Source: an uncultured Muribaculaceae bacterium
Lineage (GTDB): Bacteria; Bacteroidota; Bacteroidia; Bacteroidales; Muribaculaceae
NCBI GenBank assembly: GCA_910584055.1
Contig: CAJTZS010000029.1
Coordinates: 1 to 48,736 of the forward strand
DNA: 48,736 nucleotides
Direction: 5' to 3'
A program made the position numbers and the translations under genes. Shown piece after piece: positions 24,701-32,031 of this stretch (position 1 is the first letter of the stretch; every line of letters starts with the position of its first letter). The notes under the pieces were generated by a model. It saw only the letters and a list, made by a program, of their open reading frames with translations, did no database searches and was not told the origin of the DNA.

Positions 24701-24875
24701 CGGAGACGTGCTACAGAACGCGATTTCCACTCTGAGGCTACTGCATTCAAAATCCGGACGTAAAGTCGGTATAATCAGCCATGTTGAAGAACTGCGAGAA
24801 CGAATCCCAGTCCAAATCAATGTTATCCGCGAAGGAGCCTCGGCGGAAAGCCATGTCATCATCTCTTCCCGCTGA
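21780..24875 (+). CDS. sbcC: Exonuclease subunit SbcC (Rad50-like ATPase)
   Basis: This 1031-residue SMC-like ATPase has Walker A (SGKTGSGKSTILD) near residue 35-48 and the Q-loop LAQGDFTRFL. Two long coiled-coil arms flank a zinc hook CPLC (about residue 502, in GDICPLCRQKI). The C-terminal ABC signature ISGGESFLVSLSLALALSD is followed by Walker B LFIDEGFGSLS. It bridges and unwinds DNA ends and drives SbcD nuclease activity. It overlaps sbcD by 4 bases. Confidence 0.95.
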   Translation: MRLLKLTIHNMASIGDAIIDFTQSPLSDSEVFLISGKTGSGKSTILDCICLPLYGTAPRFKNTKINGTTSDAKGDEAINVNDPRQILRRNTGEGFSELEFTGNNGINYIARWGIQRSRKKIEGRLQKKNWSLENINKKITLTKDADIQQEISEAVGLDFNQFCRTVMLAQGDFTRFLNSNDNDKSEILSKITGTEIYSKIGIKIFERFKTEENTLNALKLKIEGVTVLGDDEITEKKCALNRIDTDNNSLQERLKSESELLELLKSQKDKSLTIQDLTSRINNLAKDFSSLLVSRNISATEIVAFTNEMQAKSEDIKMMENCKNIFDEVENIIHDAQRINSINTDILNEKKVIADRSKELEEKVLPKKAAHEKDIKILDIQLADIDKTVDRLKAELDSLGIDNLRKEKDLATERRVELQNLSILIQNYEDIAERIEKEKIDNAANEKHLREISIKRSNLNEPLRLAEERLRLYKDIYDKLFASSEKILGNIRNSLNIGDICPLCRQKILENLPAESEIKEMIKSHKYELDKAQKERNKLNDEIISIEAEIKTFEKTIEKNRKRLEEDNSLTEALRKVRIKSEALDIDHDNVDIKSAIHDETNLLSEKINATSRLIKSAELLEKELKSCNDNRKQLSDSIQTKKEKLTEVKIRIETINTQNNAASLNIIKTANEIHSLREGIRSRLGNSAYRESFEKDIDITCRHIKEDADKYNALTKKIENLQTIIDKRQNALESLDSVIEAINSQLPEYIPDADASPLNGVKDLHKFATDLLMEISAACKGLNDSKESLVKIEADLEDIKECRENDDLSFESTMLRMETIKERIRENDTKKGAIETELKLNDGQVKKLGNLIGEHKKQGKILDRWKILYDMFGDSEGKKFRKIAQSYILAELIHSANHYMRSLSDRYRLRVEPGTFVIQVEDAWQGYTVRSAATISGGESFLVSLSLALALSDIGSSFSVDTLFIDEGFGSLSGDVLQNAISTLRLLHSKSGRKVGIISHVEELRERIPVQINVIREGASAESHVIISSR

Positions 24876-24945
24876 TACCACACCGCATCTCCCTCCGCTC
24901 ATCCCCCTATCATTTATGCACATTCTAAAAATTTATTCAAAAAAA

Positions 24946-24977
24946 TTTGCACAGAATAAAAATTATATCTAACTTTG
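24946..24977 (+). promoter_or_regulatory. Promoter of tRNA-Glu
   Basis: TTTG (24946-24949), 20 bases, then TAACTTTG (24970-24977), 19 bases before the tRNA. Confidence 0.7.
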
Positions 24978-24996
24978 CATCGCAAAACCGGGAAAT

Positions 24997-25068
24997 GGTC
25001 GATTAGTGTAGCGGTTAGCACGCCACCCTCTCACGGTGGAGACTCGGGTTCGAGTCCCGGATCGACTA
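24997..25068 (+). tRNA. tRNA-Glu (anticodon CTC)
   Basis: Cloverleaf read by eye: acceptor GGTCGAT with ATCGACT (first pair G-T), D arm GTGT/GCAC, anticodon stem CCACC/GGTGG with loop CTCTCAC (anticodon CTC), and T arm with loop TTCGAGT. The CCA end is not encoded. Confidence 0.93.
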
Positions 25069-25070
25069 CA

Positions 25071-25098
25071 AAAGGACTACTTTAAAGTAGTCCTTTTC
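25071..25098 (+). terminator. Terminator of tRNA-Glu
   Basis: GGACTAC-TTTAAA-GTAGTCC followed by TTTT, directly after the tRNA. Confidence 0.85.
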
Positions 25099-25130
25099 TA
25101 TTATTCAACCCTTGAATTAACCGAAAACTA

Positions 25131-25460
25131 AGAACTTGTTTAAAAATAAATGTGAATTTGGGGTCGCAAGCTTGGAGCATATTTCTTCTTGAGGTGAAGG
25201 AGCATAGCGGGCTATGTGACTGAACCGAAAGGAGGAAGATGCCCAAGATTGCGAGACCCAAGGTAACTTAAAATGAATATTTTGAATTAAAATTTTTAAC
25301 ATATTGTATATATTGTGTGAAAAATTACCGTTTGTCCGGCTCTCTTTTGTTAAAATCCATTCGCGGCGCAGTCACATAGCCCGCTATGCTCCTTTGCCTT
25401 AAATGAATTTTAAGCAAAAGATAGCCGCCCCAAATTTCACTTTTATTTTTAAACAAGCTC
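25131..25460. repeat. 330-base nested inverted-repeat element (MITE-like)
   Basis: The outer arms (25131-25167 and 25425-25460) are imperfect inverted repeats containing CTTGTTTAAAAATAAA and a later TTTGGGG block. An inner pair (25197-25222 and 25369-25395) shares GGAGCATAGCGGGCTATG, and each inner arm holds the small palindrome CATAGC-GG-GCTATG. The AT-rich centre codes for nothing obvious. The layout fits a non-autonomous transposable element or a mobile intergenic repeat. Clear target-site duplications are not seen; flanking CTAA occurs on both sides and may be part of the arms. Confidence 0.65.
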
Positions 25461-25475
25461 TAAAGCAAACCAACC

Positions 25476-26675
25476 ATGAACGAAGAATTAAGCCTTGAAC
25501 AAGGAAAGATAAAACGACACAAGAGAGTGGATGTTGCGGATGTGCTGCGGGGAGTCGCAGTGATGGGGATTGTGTTGCTTCACAATATTGAACATTTCAA
25601 TTTCTATTCGTTCCCCGACAAGTCGGCTCAGCCGGCATGGCTTAATTTCACTGACAATGCTATATGGGACTCCTTGTTTTTCGCTTTTGGAGGTAAAGCT
25701 TACGCAATCTTCGCCCTGTTGTTTGGATTCAGTTTCTTCATTCAGGACGATAACCAAAAAATGAGGGGAAACGACTTCAGAATCAGGTTTAGCTGGAGAC
25801 TTGTCCTCTTATTCTTGATAGGATGCATCGATGCCGCCTTTTTCACCGCTGAAATCCTCGTTATGTATTCTCTCGTGGGAGTCGTGCTTGTTCTTACTTG
25901 CAGATTAAAAACAAAGATTCTCATTATCCTCTCAGCAATATGCATGTTACAACCCGTAGCGCTTTATAATATAATTCAATTACTTTTAAATCCCTCTTAT
26001 TCTGTTCCACAAGTTCCCACATCGGAATTATGGGCAGCGACATTTGCCATGCAGTCGGAAGGATCTTTTTTTCAAACGGTTGGAGTAAACCTCTGGGAAG
26101 GCCAGCTTGCCAGCCTCGCATGGGCGTGGGATCATGGGCGTATATTCCAGACCGCCGGGCTGTTCATCGCAGGAATGGTTATCGGACGGCAAGGATGGAT
26201 GCTTAAATCCTTTATGAAGGGATGGGGAATCACGGCATGCGTTGCGCTACCGCTATTCTGCACCCTTCGCGGTCTCGATTTCATGCTTCCGGATTATATC
26301 GACAATAAAGAGATTGTTTCGCAGCTCCATCTGTTGTTAAACTCTCTCTACAACCTATGCTTCATGGCATTGATAGTTTCGGGCGTTTTATTCCTTTTCT
26401 ATAACACTGAGAAAATGAAAGAATTATTGTCGCGCTTAATCCCTTATGGACGCATGAGCATGACAAACTACGTGACCCAAAGCATGATCGGATCTTTCAT
26501 TTATTACAACTGGGGACTTGGGTTACACAACAAATTAGGCATAACCGCAAGCTTTCTCGTGGGAATAGCCGTTTTTCTGATTCAGTTGTCTTTTTGCAGC
26601 CTGTGGATGAAACGTTTCAGCCATGGCCCCATGGAAGGAATGTGGAAAAGACTTACCTGGATAGGTGCGAAATAA
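25476..26675 (+). CDS. DUF418-family (YeiB-like) membrane protein
   Basis: This 399-residue integral membrane protein has about ten hydrophobic segments. The N-terminal block RVDVADVLRGVAVMGIVLLH and the C-terminal block PYGRMSMTNYVTQSMIGSFI, followed by FSHGPMEGMWKRLTW, are the DUF418/YeiB signatures. The family is related to acyltransferase-like membrane proteins; its substrate is not established. The 3' end stops 29 bases from the convergent MurB fusion gene. The upstream region is the inverted-repeat element, and no consensus promoter is seen. Confidence 0.85.
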   Translation: MNEELSLEQGKIKRHKRVDVADVLRGVAVMGIVLLHNIEHFNFYSFPDKSAQPAWLNFTDNAIWDSLFFAFGGKAYAIFALLFGFSFFIQDDNQKMRGNDFRIRFSWRLVLLFLIGCIDAAFFTAEILVMYSLVGVVLVLTCRLKTKILIILSAICMLQPVALYNIIQLLLNPSYSVPQVPTSELWAATFAMQSEGSFFQTVGVNLWEGQLASLAWAWDHGRIFQTAGLFIAGMVIGRQGWMLKSFMKGWGITACVALPLFCTLRGLDFMLPDYIDNKEIVSQLHLLLNSLYNLCFMALIVSGVLFLFYNTEKMKELLSRLIPYGRMSMTNYVTQSMIGSFIYYNWGLGLHNKLGITASFLVGIAVFLIQLSFCSLWMKRFSHGPMEGMWKRLTWIGAK

Positions 26676-26704
26676 GAAATTGTTTAGAAACAACTTCTCA
26701 TAGT

Positions 26705-28489
26705 TCAAAGCTTTATAACCATTCCGTCATAGCAGGGTCGTACATTTTCAGGGCATCTTGCTTCAAGTTCCGTGTGAAGACCGGCCTCATGGTTGAAATG
26801 TGTAAGGTAAGCACGTTTAGGCCTCAACTCCTTCACCATATCAATAGCCTCTGCATACGAGAAATGAGCGAAATGTGGTTTATCACGCAATGAATTGATA
26901 ATCAATACATCCAAATCCATAAGTTTCTCTTTCTCGACATCGGATATTGTCTTTGCATCAGTTACGTATGCAAAATTTCCAATCCTATAACCAAGAATCG
27001 GAAGCTTGCCGTGCATTACTTCCACCGGCGTTATCTTTAAACCGTTGATATAAAACGGCTCCTCTCCCACTACGTGCATATCGAATGTTGGCACTCCCGG
27101 ATATGGATGTTCCCGGAAACAATAGTCAAGACGTTTATGCAGGTCGGCATCAACATCCCTGCGTAAATATATAGGCAAGTCGGCATTGGCACAGAACGGA
27201 CGGAGATCGTCAAAACCACCTACATGGTCATAATGGCTGTGAGTGACCAAAACGGCATCTATATCGGCAAGTCTGAGTCGCAAGGCTTGCTGACGGAAAT
27301 CAGGTGAAGGATCAATAAGCAAGCGGAGTCCTATTGTTTCCACAAGAACCGATGCACGCAATCTTTTATCGCGTGGATCTTCGGAAGAACAAACCCTACA
27401 TATGCATCCTATCTCCGGCACACCTTTAGAAGTGCCGCTGCCAAGCACGGTCACCGTAATGGATGTGTCAATAAAATTCACCTCCGGCTTCAATGTAATA
27501 TAGAAACTTGACCTCACTTTCAGTATAACCTCATCCGCAAGACGTCTGACATCTTGCGCCGTGGCATTTCCGTTATTTACAATAACCAGTGGCTGCTTAT
27601 CATATACCTGTGCGCCACCCACACTGAAACCTTTCATTCCGGCCCGGTCAATCAGCCAGGCGGCAGAGAGCTTCATCAAGCCGTCCCCTGTCGGATATCC
27701 CGGCATTTCGGGATGCTCCTCCTTCATTTTCTCATAAAAATGCGTAGAAACGACAGGATTCTTGAAAAAACTTCCGGCACTTCCGATTTCAGACGGCTCC
27801 GGGAGTTTGGACTTTCTGACATCAGTAACCTCTTGGGCAACCTCCCTTATTGACGGTTGTCTATTCAGTCTTTCGGAAAGCGACCGCAAGGGACCATAAT
27901 CGAGATAGCGTGCTTTACCATCCGGATTGAGCCTGAAAGACACCCTCAAAACATAATAGCGACCTCTGACATCATCATGCTTGAAAAGACTGTCCCTATA
28001 CCCGAATTCGCATTCTTCATTTGAAAAAACTACAGTCTTTCGTGACAGCGTATCGAAACATTCCACAGTATGGATCACATCCTTGGCCTCAACACCGTAA
28101 GCACCGACGTTCTGGACTGCCGAAGCACCTACCTCTCCCGGTATATGGGCAAGATTTTCCACACCTGCAAGATTCCTCTCCAGACACCATTCCACAAAAT
28201 CGGTCCATTTTTCTCCGGCTCCCACTATAGCATAGACTGTTTCATCATCTTTCTTATACTCTGTCATCCCTTTTATTGCCGAATGCAAAACAAGACCGTT
28301 GAAATCATCAAGGAAAAGAAGGTTGCTGCCCCCCCCGATATGGAGCACTTCGTTATTCAGAAACTCCTCTTTACGCGATATCGCAAGGAGTTCCCTCTCT
28401 GATGAATATTCAGCGAAATACTTTGCCTTCACCGGAATTCCAAAGGTGGTAAAAGAAGTTATATCTTTATTTTCTATAATATTAAGCAT
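26705..28489 (-). CDS. murB: Fusion of MurB reductase and PhnP-like metallo-beta-lactamase-fold hydrolase
   Basis: The 594-residue protein has two complete domains. Residues 1 to about 340 are MurB (UDP-N-acetylenolpyruvoylglucosamine reductase): FAD-binding IGGGSNLLFLD, LAHIPGEVGASAVQNVGAYG, the catalytic Ser loop SAGSFFKNP, and the final Glu336 in LKPEVNFI. Residues 344-594 are a metallo-hydrolase of the PhnP/RNase Z-like group: LGSGTSKGVPEIGC, THSHYDH (His417, His419, Asp421, His422) and VTDAKTI. There is no stop or ATG at the junction. MurB makes UDP-MurNAc for the cell wall. The hydrolase substrate is unknown. In related bacteria I believe the two are separate genes, so this copy appears to be a gene fusion. 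Confidence 0.88.
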   Translation of the reverse strand: MLNIIENKDITSFTTFGIPVKAKYFAEYSSERELLAISRKEEFLNNEVLHIGGGSNLLFLDDFNGLVLHSAIKGMTEYKKDDETVYAIVGAGEKWTDFVEWCLERNLAGVENLAHIPGEVGASAVQNVGAYGVEAKDVIHTVECFDTLSRKTVVFSNEECEFGYRDSLFKHDDVRGRYYVLRVSFRLNPDGKARYLDYGPLRSLSERLNRQPSIREVAQEVTDVRKSKLPEPSEIGSAGSFFKNPVVSTHFYEKMKEEHPEMPGYPTGDGLMKLSAAWLIDRAGMKGFSVGGAQVYDKQPLVIVNNGNATAQDVRRLADEVILKVRSSFYITLKPEVNFIDTSITVTVLGSGTSKGVPEIGCICRVCSSEDPRDKRLRASVLVETIGLRLLIDPSPDFRQQALRLRLADIDAVLVTHSHYDHVGGFDDLRPFCANADLPIYLRRDVDADLHKRLDYCFREHPYPGVPTFDMHVVGEEPFYINGLKITPVEVMHGKLPILGYRIGNFAYVTDAKTISDVEKEKLMDLDVLIINSLRDKPHFAHFSYAEAIDMVKELRPKRAYLTHFNHEAGLHTELEARCPENVRPCYDGMVIKL

Positions 28490-28557
28490 GATTATGAGAA
28501 GTTATATTAGCTAACTGAGAAACTGGATGAATTGAGATGAGCTTTCTAAAATAAATC

Positions 28558-29487
28558 CTAATTTCTGAACGAAACAAGCAGACCGTCCTGAAAGCGAAGA
28601 TATGAGCCGTTGGGATATTGCCAGAAGTCTATTGTTGAATTCCAGTCATGACCGGAATTCACATCAGAAGGATTTCCAAGAGCAAGCTTGCATTCCTCCT
28701 TCGTCATACCTACACGCACCTTCCCACGCTGAATCAGGTCCCATACGTCCTGATGTATCGACGGATAACGATCCTTGGGATCTGACAGACTGAAAAGATT
28801 CTGAAAAGTTCGGCTCTCTATGCCGGCAGTGCCGGCATTCATATACATCATAGCCGGATTCCCATTTTCATCAGTAAGATCCACTTTAAGAGGGAAAACC
28901 ATAGTACCGGGGGTTACATCAACAATCTCTACCGGAACAAACTTCCTGCCATCCATTTTGTTCCCATCCCTGTCATACCATAGTTGGGAACGTGTCCAAA
29001 CCTTTCTTCCTACAAGCAGATCCTTCACTCTTGACACGAGTTCAAGATCTATAAGCATCGGAACATCCATACTCGATATGGAAACAGCGGCATCCTTACT
29101 ATTCTTCCCCGTGGAATATTGCAAAGAACCGTCTCCCGTTTTGAAAACGATGACAGCCTCGTCGGCACCACCGGGAGTGGTTTTCAACGTAACTCCTGCA
29201 TATTCTATCACCTTCCCTCCAAGCTCTTCCTGTCCATTTGCGATAGAGTATGGATCAAAAACAAGGGAAGCCCTGTTGTCTGACACAAGAAACCTTTTAC
29301 CTTCTCTCCATTCCGATAACATGGGAGCTTTAACGCCTTCCATCAATTTCTCTTCAGGAGATGCCTCAAGTTGCCTGCGTTCGCTTTTGGAAAGCGTTAT
29401 TGTCTTGGTGCTCTCAATTCCCGTATGGCAACCAACCATTAAACACATTGATAGCGAGAGTAATAATATATTAAGGATTCTTGTCAT
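28558..29487 (-). CDS. Lipoprotein with BamE-like C-terminal domain
   Basis: This 309-residue protein has a lipoprotein signal peptide with lipobox LMVGC (Cys20 counting from the ATG at 29487; an upstream TTG would add two residues). The C-terminal part (GKVRVGMTKEECKLALGNPS, then a WQYPNGSYLRFQDGLLVSF strand) resembles the BamE/SmpA-OmlA fold. The middle is unrecognised. BamE helps outer-membrane protein assembly, but this protein is much longer than BamE, so only fold similarity is claimed. Its promoter is divergent from that of tRNA-Met. Confidence 0.75.
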   Translation of the reverse strand: MTRILNILLLSLSMCLMVGCHTGIESTKTITLSKSERRQLEASPEEKLMEGVKAPMLSEWREGKRFLVSDNRASLVFDPYSIANGQEELGGKVIEYAGVTLKTTPGGADEAVIVFKTGDGSLQYSTGKNSKDAAVSISSMDVPMLIDLELVSRVKDLLVGRKVWTRSQLWYDRDGNKMDGRKFVPVEIVDVTPGTMVFPLKVDLTDENGNPAMMYMNAGTAGIESRTFQNLFSLSDPKDRYPSIHQDVWDLIQRGKVRVGMTKEECKLALGNPSDVNSGHDWNSTIDFWQYPNGSYLRFQDGLLVSFRN

Positions 29488-29512
29488 CTGCAATGATCGT
29501 AAAAATTTCTTT

Positions 29513-29520
29513 CAAAATTA
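29513..29520 (-). promoter_or_regulatory. -7 box of the lipoprotein gene
   Basis: TAATTTTG on the minus strand, 25 bases before the ATG at 29487. The -33 element is weak. Confidence 0.55.
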
Positions 29521-29541
29521 ATGAAAATTTTCGAGGAAATC

Positions 29542-29572
29542 TTTGTCATTTCAAAAAATATATATACCTTTG
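29542..29572 (+). promoter_or_regulatory. Promoter of tRNA-Met
   Basis: TTTG (29542-29545), 19 bases, then TACCTTTG (29565-29572), 40 bases before the tRNA. Confidence 0.7.
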
Positions 29573-29612
29573 CACTCGCAAAACGGAAATGACAATTTCC
29601 AGACAGCACGAT

Positions 29613-29686
29613 GGCGGGATAGCTCAGTTGGTTAGAGCGTCGGATTCATAACCCGGAGGTCTCGAGTTCAATTCTCGATCCCGCTA
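29613..29686 (+). tRNA. tRNA-Met (anticodon CAT)
   Basis: Acceptor GGCGGGA with TCCCGCT, D-arm AGCTCAGTTGGTTAGAGC, anticodon loop TTCATAA, and T loop TTCAATT. The CCA end is not encoded. It reads as an elongator tRNA-Met; a tRNA-Ile with modified CAT is not excluded by eye. Confidence 0.9.
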
Positions 29687-29693
29687 CCTTATT

Positions 29694-29725
29694 AAAAAGG
29701 CGAGCTATTTCAGCTCGCCTTTTTA
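29694..29725 (+). terminator. Terminator of tRNA-Met
   Basis: The stem AAAAAGGCGAGCT pairs with AGCTCGCCTTTTT around an ATTTC loop. A T-run follows, and the stem is symmetric enough to work on both strands. Confidence 0.85.
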
Positions 29726-29742
29726 ACTTTTATGAGTGTAGA

Positions 29743-29760
29743 TTTGTTAATATTAACAAA
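29743..29760. promoter_or_regulatory. Perfect 18-base palindrome, candidate operator
   Basis: TTTGTTAATATTAACAAA is a perfect palindrome 61 bases before the Crp/Fnr-family gene. It resembles the TTG-N10-CAA style of Crp/Fnr sites, so autoregulation is a reasonable guess. Confidence 0.45.
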
Positions 29761-29821
29761 AAAGGATACAATGTGTGGGTATTGACATTTATTACTGCAT
29801 CACATCATAAATTTCACTGCT

Positions 29822-30496
29822 ATGGCTACAATGTATGAGACAATCATGAATCTGCCGCTCTTCAAGGGATTGAGCCATGAGCAGGTTTCATCTTTTCTCG
29901 AAAAGACACACATCAAATTCTCGAAATATTCCGACAGAGAAAAAATCATCTCTGCGGGAGAACGTGTGAAAGAGATAAAGTGCCTGATTTCCGGACAGAT
30001 GCGTTTAAGTTACAATCTCGGTAATGACAACTGCTTCAGGCTTACTGAATTGCGCCGCAACCATGAAGTGCTCGGCGCTGACCGGCTCTTCGGCATGGAT
30101 ACTACATATGGTTTCGACGCCTATGCTGTAGGCAACGTAAGCACCATGGAATTCAGCAAGGAACAATATCAGAATCTGCTTAACGCAGGATCAATTTATC
30201 TCATCAATTACCTTAACTTCCTGTCCTACGGAGCACAGGTGAGATTCAATATATTTAGCGATTATCCCAAAGGGGGAGTAGCCGTCAATTGTGCAAGACT
30301 CATACGGACATATTGCTCCAGGAATTCAGAAAACATTACGTTTTATTTCAACCATCAAGACTTTGCACAATTCTGCGACATGGATCCTGATTCATTCAAC
30401 CGGGAAATAGCTTACCTTGAAAGCTCAGGGATAATCAGACAAATACCTGGTGGAATTTCAATAGTTTCTGAAGAGAGATTGCTTGAGGGCCTCTGA
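29822..30496 (+). CDS. Crp/Fnr-family transcription regulator
   Basis: This 224-residue protein has an N-terminal cyclic-nucleotide-binding-like domain (LPLFKGLSHEQVSSFLEKT onward, with a KIISAGERVKEIKCLISGQM strand pair) and a C-terminal winged helix (about 165-224). The recognition part is near FCDMDPDSFNREIAYLESSG, followed by the wing IIRQIPGGISIV. The effector is unknown, and no Fe-S cysteine cluster is evident. A perfect palindrome lies upstream. The MFS transporter gene follows 79 bases later with its own promoter. Confidence 0.88.
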   Translation: MATMYETIMNLPLFKGLSHEQVSSFLEKTHIKFSKYSDREKIISAGERVKEIKCLISGQMRLSYNLGNDNCFRLTELRRNHEVLGADRLFGMDTTYGFDAYAVGNVSTMEFSKEQYQNLLNAGSIYLINYLNFLSYGAQVRFNIFSDYPKGGVAVNCARLIRTYCSRNSENITFYFNHQDFAQFCDMDPDSFNREIAYLESSGIIRQIPGGISIVSEERLLEGL

Positions 30497-30517
30497 AAAC
30501 ACTTTCATCCACTTTTT

Positions 30518-30548
30518 TTTGACATTAGGAAGATAATGGTTATCTTTG
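30518..30548 (+). promoter_or_regulatory. Promoter of the MFS transporter gene
   Basis: TTTG (30518-30521), 19 bases, then TATCTTTG (30541-30548). The ATG is at 30576. Confidence 0.75.
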
Positions 30549-30575
30549 TGCATAAATCCAAAATTATATAGATAA

Positions 30576-31913
30576 ATGGCTTCAAATACCGCTATGAAAA
30601 CTCGCCTCATAATAATGAACTTTTTAGAGTTCGCAGTGTGGGGGTGTTATCTTGTTTCAATGGGCATATACCTTGGCTCAGTGGGCCTGGGAGATCATAT
30701 TTTCTGGTTTTACACCGCCCAAGGACTCGTATCCCTATTCATGCCCGCACTCATAGGAATCGTGGCTGACAAATGGGTTCCGGCCCAAAGGATGCTCAGT
30801 TTATGTCATGGCATCGCCGGCATATTCATGTTACTCGCCGGATGGTATTGCTGGCAAAGCGGCGGGAATGTCAATTTCGGAACCATATTTACCTTGTATA
30901 CCCTTTCAATCGCATTCTTCATGCCGACCATAGGGCTTGCAAATTCGGTAGCTTTCAACGCACTCAATAAAGCCGGTCTCGACACCGTGACTGCATTCCC
31001 TCCGATCCGTGTCTTCGGCACAATCGGATTCATCTGTGCGGAATTGTTTGTCAATTTCACAAATTTTCAATCAACATACGCGCAGTTCATATCCTCCGGA
31101 GTTGTAAGCCTCATACTTATGATGTATGCACTGACAATGCCGAACTGCCCGGTGAACCCATCGTCCGGTTCATCTTTGACAGAAACACTCGGACTATCGG
31201 CATTCAAGCTTTTCAAACGCCGCACTATGGCCGTTTTCTTCATATTCTCCATGCTACTCGGCGTGTGCCTTCAGGTTACCAACAGCTACGGCACGATGTT
31301 TATAGATTCATTCCAGAACATTGCGGAATACGCCAATACCTGGGGCTCTAAGAACGCTACAGCATTGACTGCCATTTCTCAGGCAAGCGAGGCACTCTGC
31401 ATCCTACTGATTCCCTTCTGTCTGAAACGGTTCGGCATAAAGGGCGTCATGCTTATGGCAATGTTGGCATGGGTTTTCAGATTCGGATTCTTCGGCATCG
31501 GAAACACAGGCTCGGGACTTATTTGGATAATCCTCTCATGCATAGTCTATGGCGTAGCATTCGACTTCTTCAATGTTGCGGGAGGTCTTTTCGTAGACCA
31601 GCAGACCGACAAGAAAATACGTTCAAGCGCACAAGGATTGTTCATGATAATGACAAACGGCATTGGCGCAAGCGTCGGCACATTCCTCGCAGGCACACTC
31701 GTAGTAAACAAACATGTCGATATGTCAGGCATGACACCACCGACCGAGAATCTTGTCGGCTGGCAACACTCCTGGTTCATATTCGCAGCATATGCTTTGG
31801 TTATCAGCATTCTATTCATATTCATTTTCAAGGCTCCGAAACAAAATGAGTCTATCAATGTGAAGAAGGCTGAAGATATGGGAGGAGAAAACCCAGAAGG
31901 AATGATTGATTAG
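30576..31913 (+). CDS. MFS transporter of the nucleoside:H+ symporter type
   Basis: This 445-residue protein has about twelve membrane helices. The start (MKTRLIIMNFLEFAVWGCYL) and the loop FMPALIGIVADKWVPAQRML resemble the NupG/XapB nucleoside permease group of the major facilitator superfamily, and AFPPIRVFGTIGFICAELFV continues that pattern. It probably imports nucleosides by proton symport across the inner membrane. Substrate assignment rests on family resemblance only. It has a strong promoter of its own. The gene is followed by repeats and then rsmE. Confidence 0.82.
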   Translation: MASNTAMKTRLIIMNFLEFAVWGCYLVSMGIYLGSVGLGDHIFWFYTAQGLVSLFMPALIGIVADKWVPAQRMLSLCHGIAGIFMLLAGWYCWQSGGNVNFGTIFTLYTLSIAFFMPTIGLANSVAFNALNKAGLDTVTAFPPIRVFGTIGFICAELFVNFTNFQSTYAQFISSGVVSLILMMYALTMPNCPVNPSSGSSLTETLGLSAFKLFKRRTMAVFFIFSMLLGVCLQVTNSYGTMFIDSFQNIAEYANTWGSKNATALTAISQASEALCILLIPFCLKRFGIKGVMLMAMLAWVFRFGFFGIGNTGSGLIWIILSCIVYGVAFDFFNVAGGLFVDQQTDKKIRSSAQGLFMIMTNGIGASVGTFLAGTLVVNKHVDMSGMTPPTENLVGWQHSWFIFAAYALVISILFIFIFKAPKQNESINVKKAEDMGGENPEGMID

Positions 31914-32029
31914 GCGTTAGGCGTTAGGCTTTAGGTTTTAGGTTTTAGAACCATTCGGCGAAGCATCTAAAGCCTAAAAACCTAAAACCTGAATTAAACA
32001 TTTCACATTAAACATTAAACATTAAAATA
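31914..32029. repeat. Degenerate TTTTAGG heptamer repeats and ATTAAAC repeats
   Basis: Heptamer units (TTAGGCG, TTTAGG, TTTTAGG) run from 31910 to 31948 and recur inverted at 31967-31990 (CTAAAGCCTAAAAACCTAAA), forming a long imperfect hairpin. Copies of ATTAAAC/ACATTAAACATT follow at 31993-32029. The same ATTAAAC-type units recur at 44280-44311. Confidence 0.7.
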
Positions 32030-32031
32030 AG

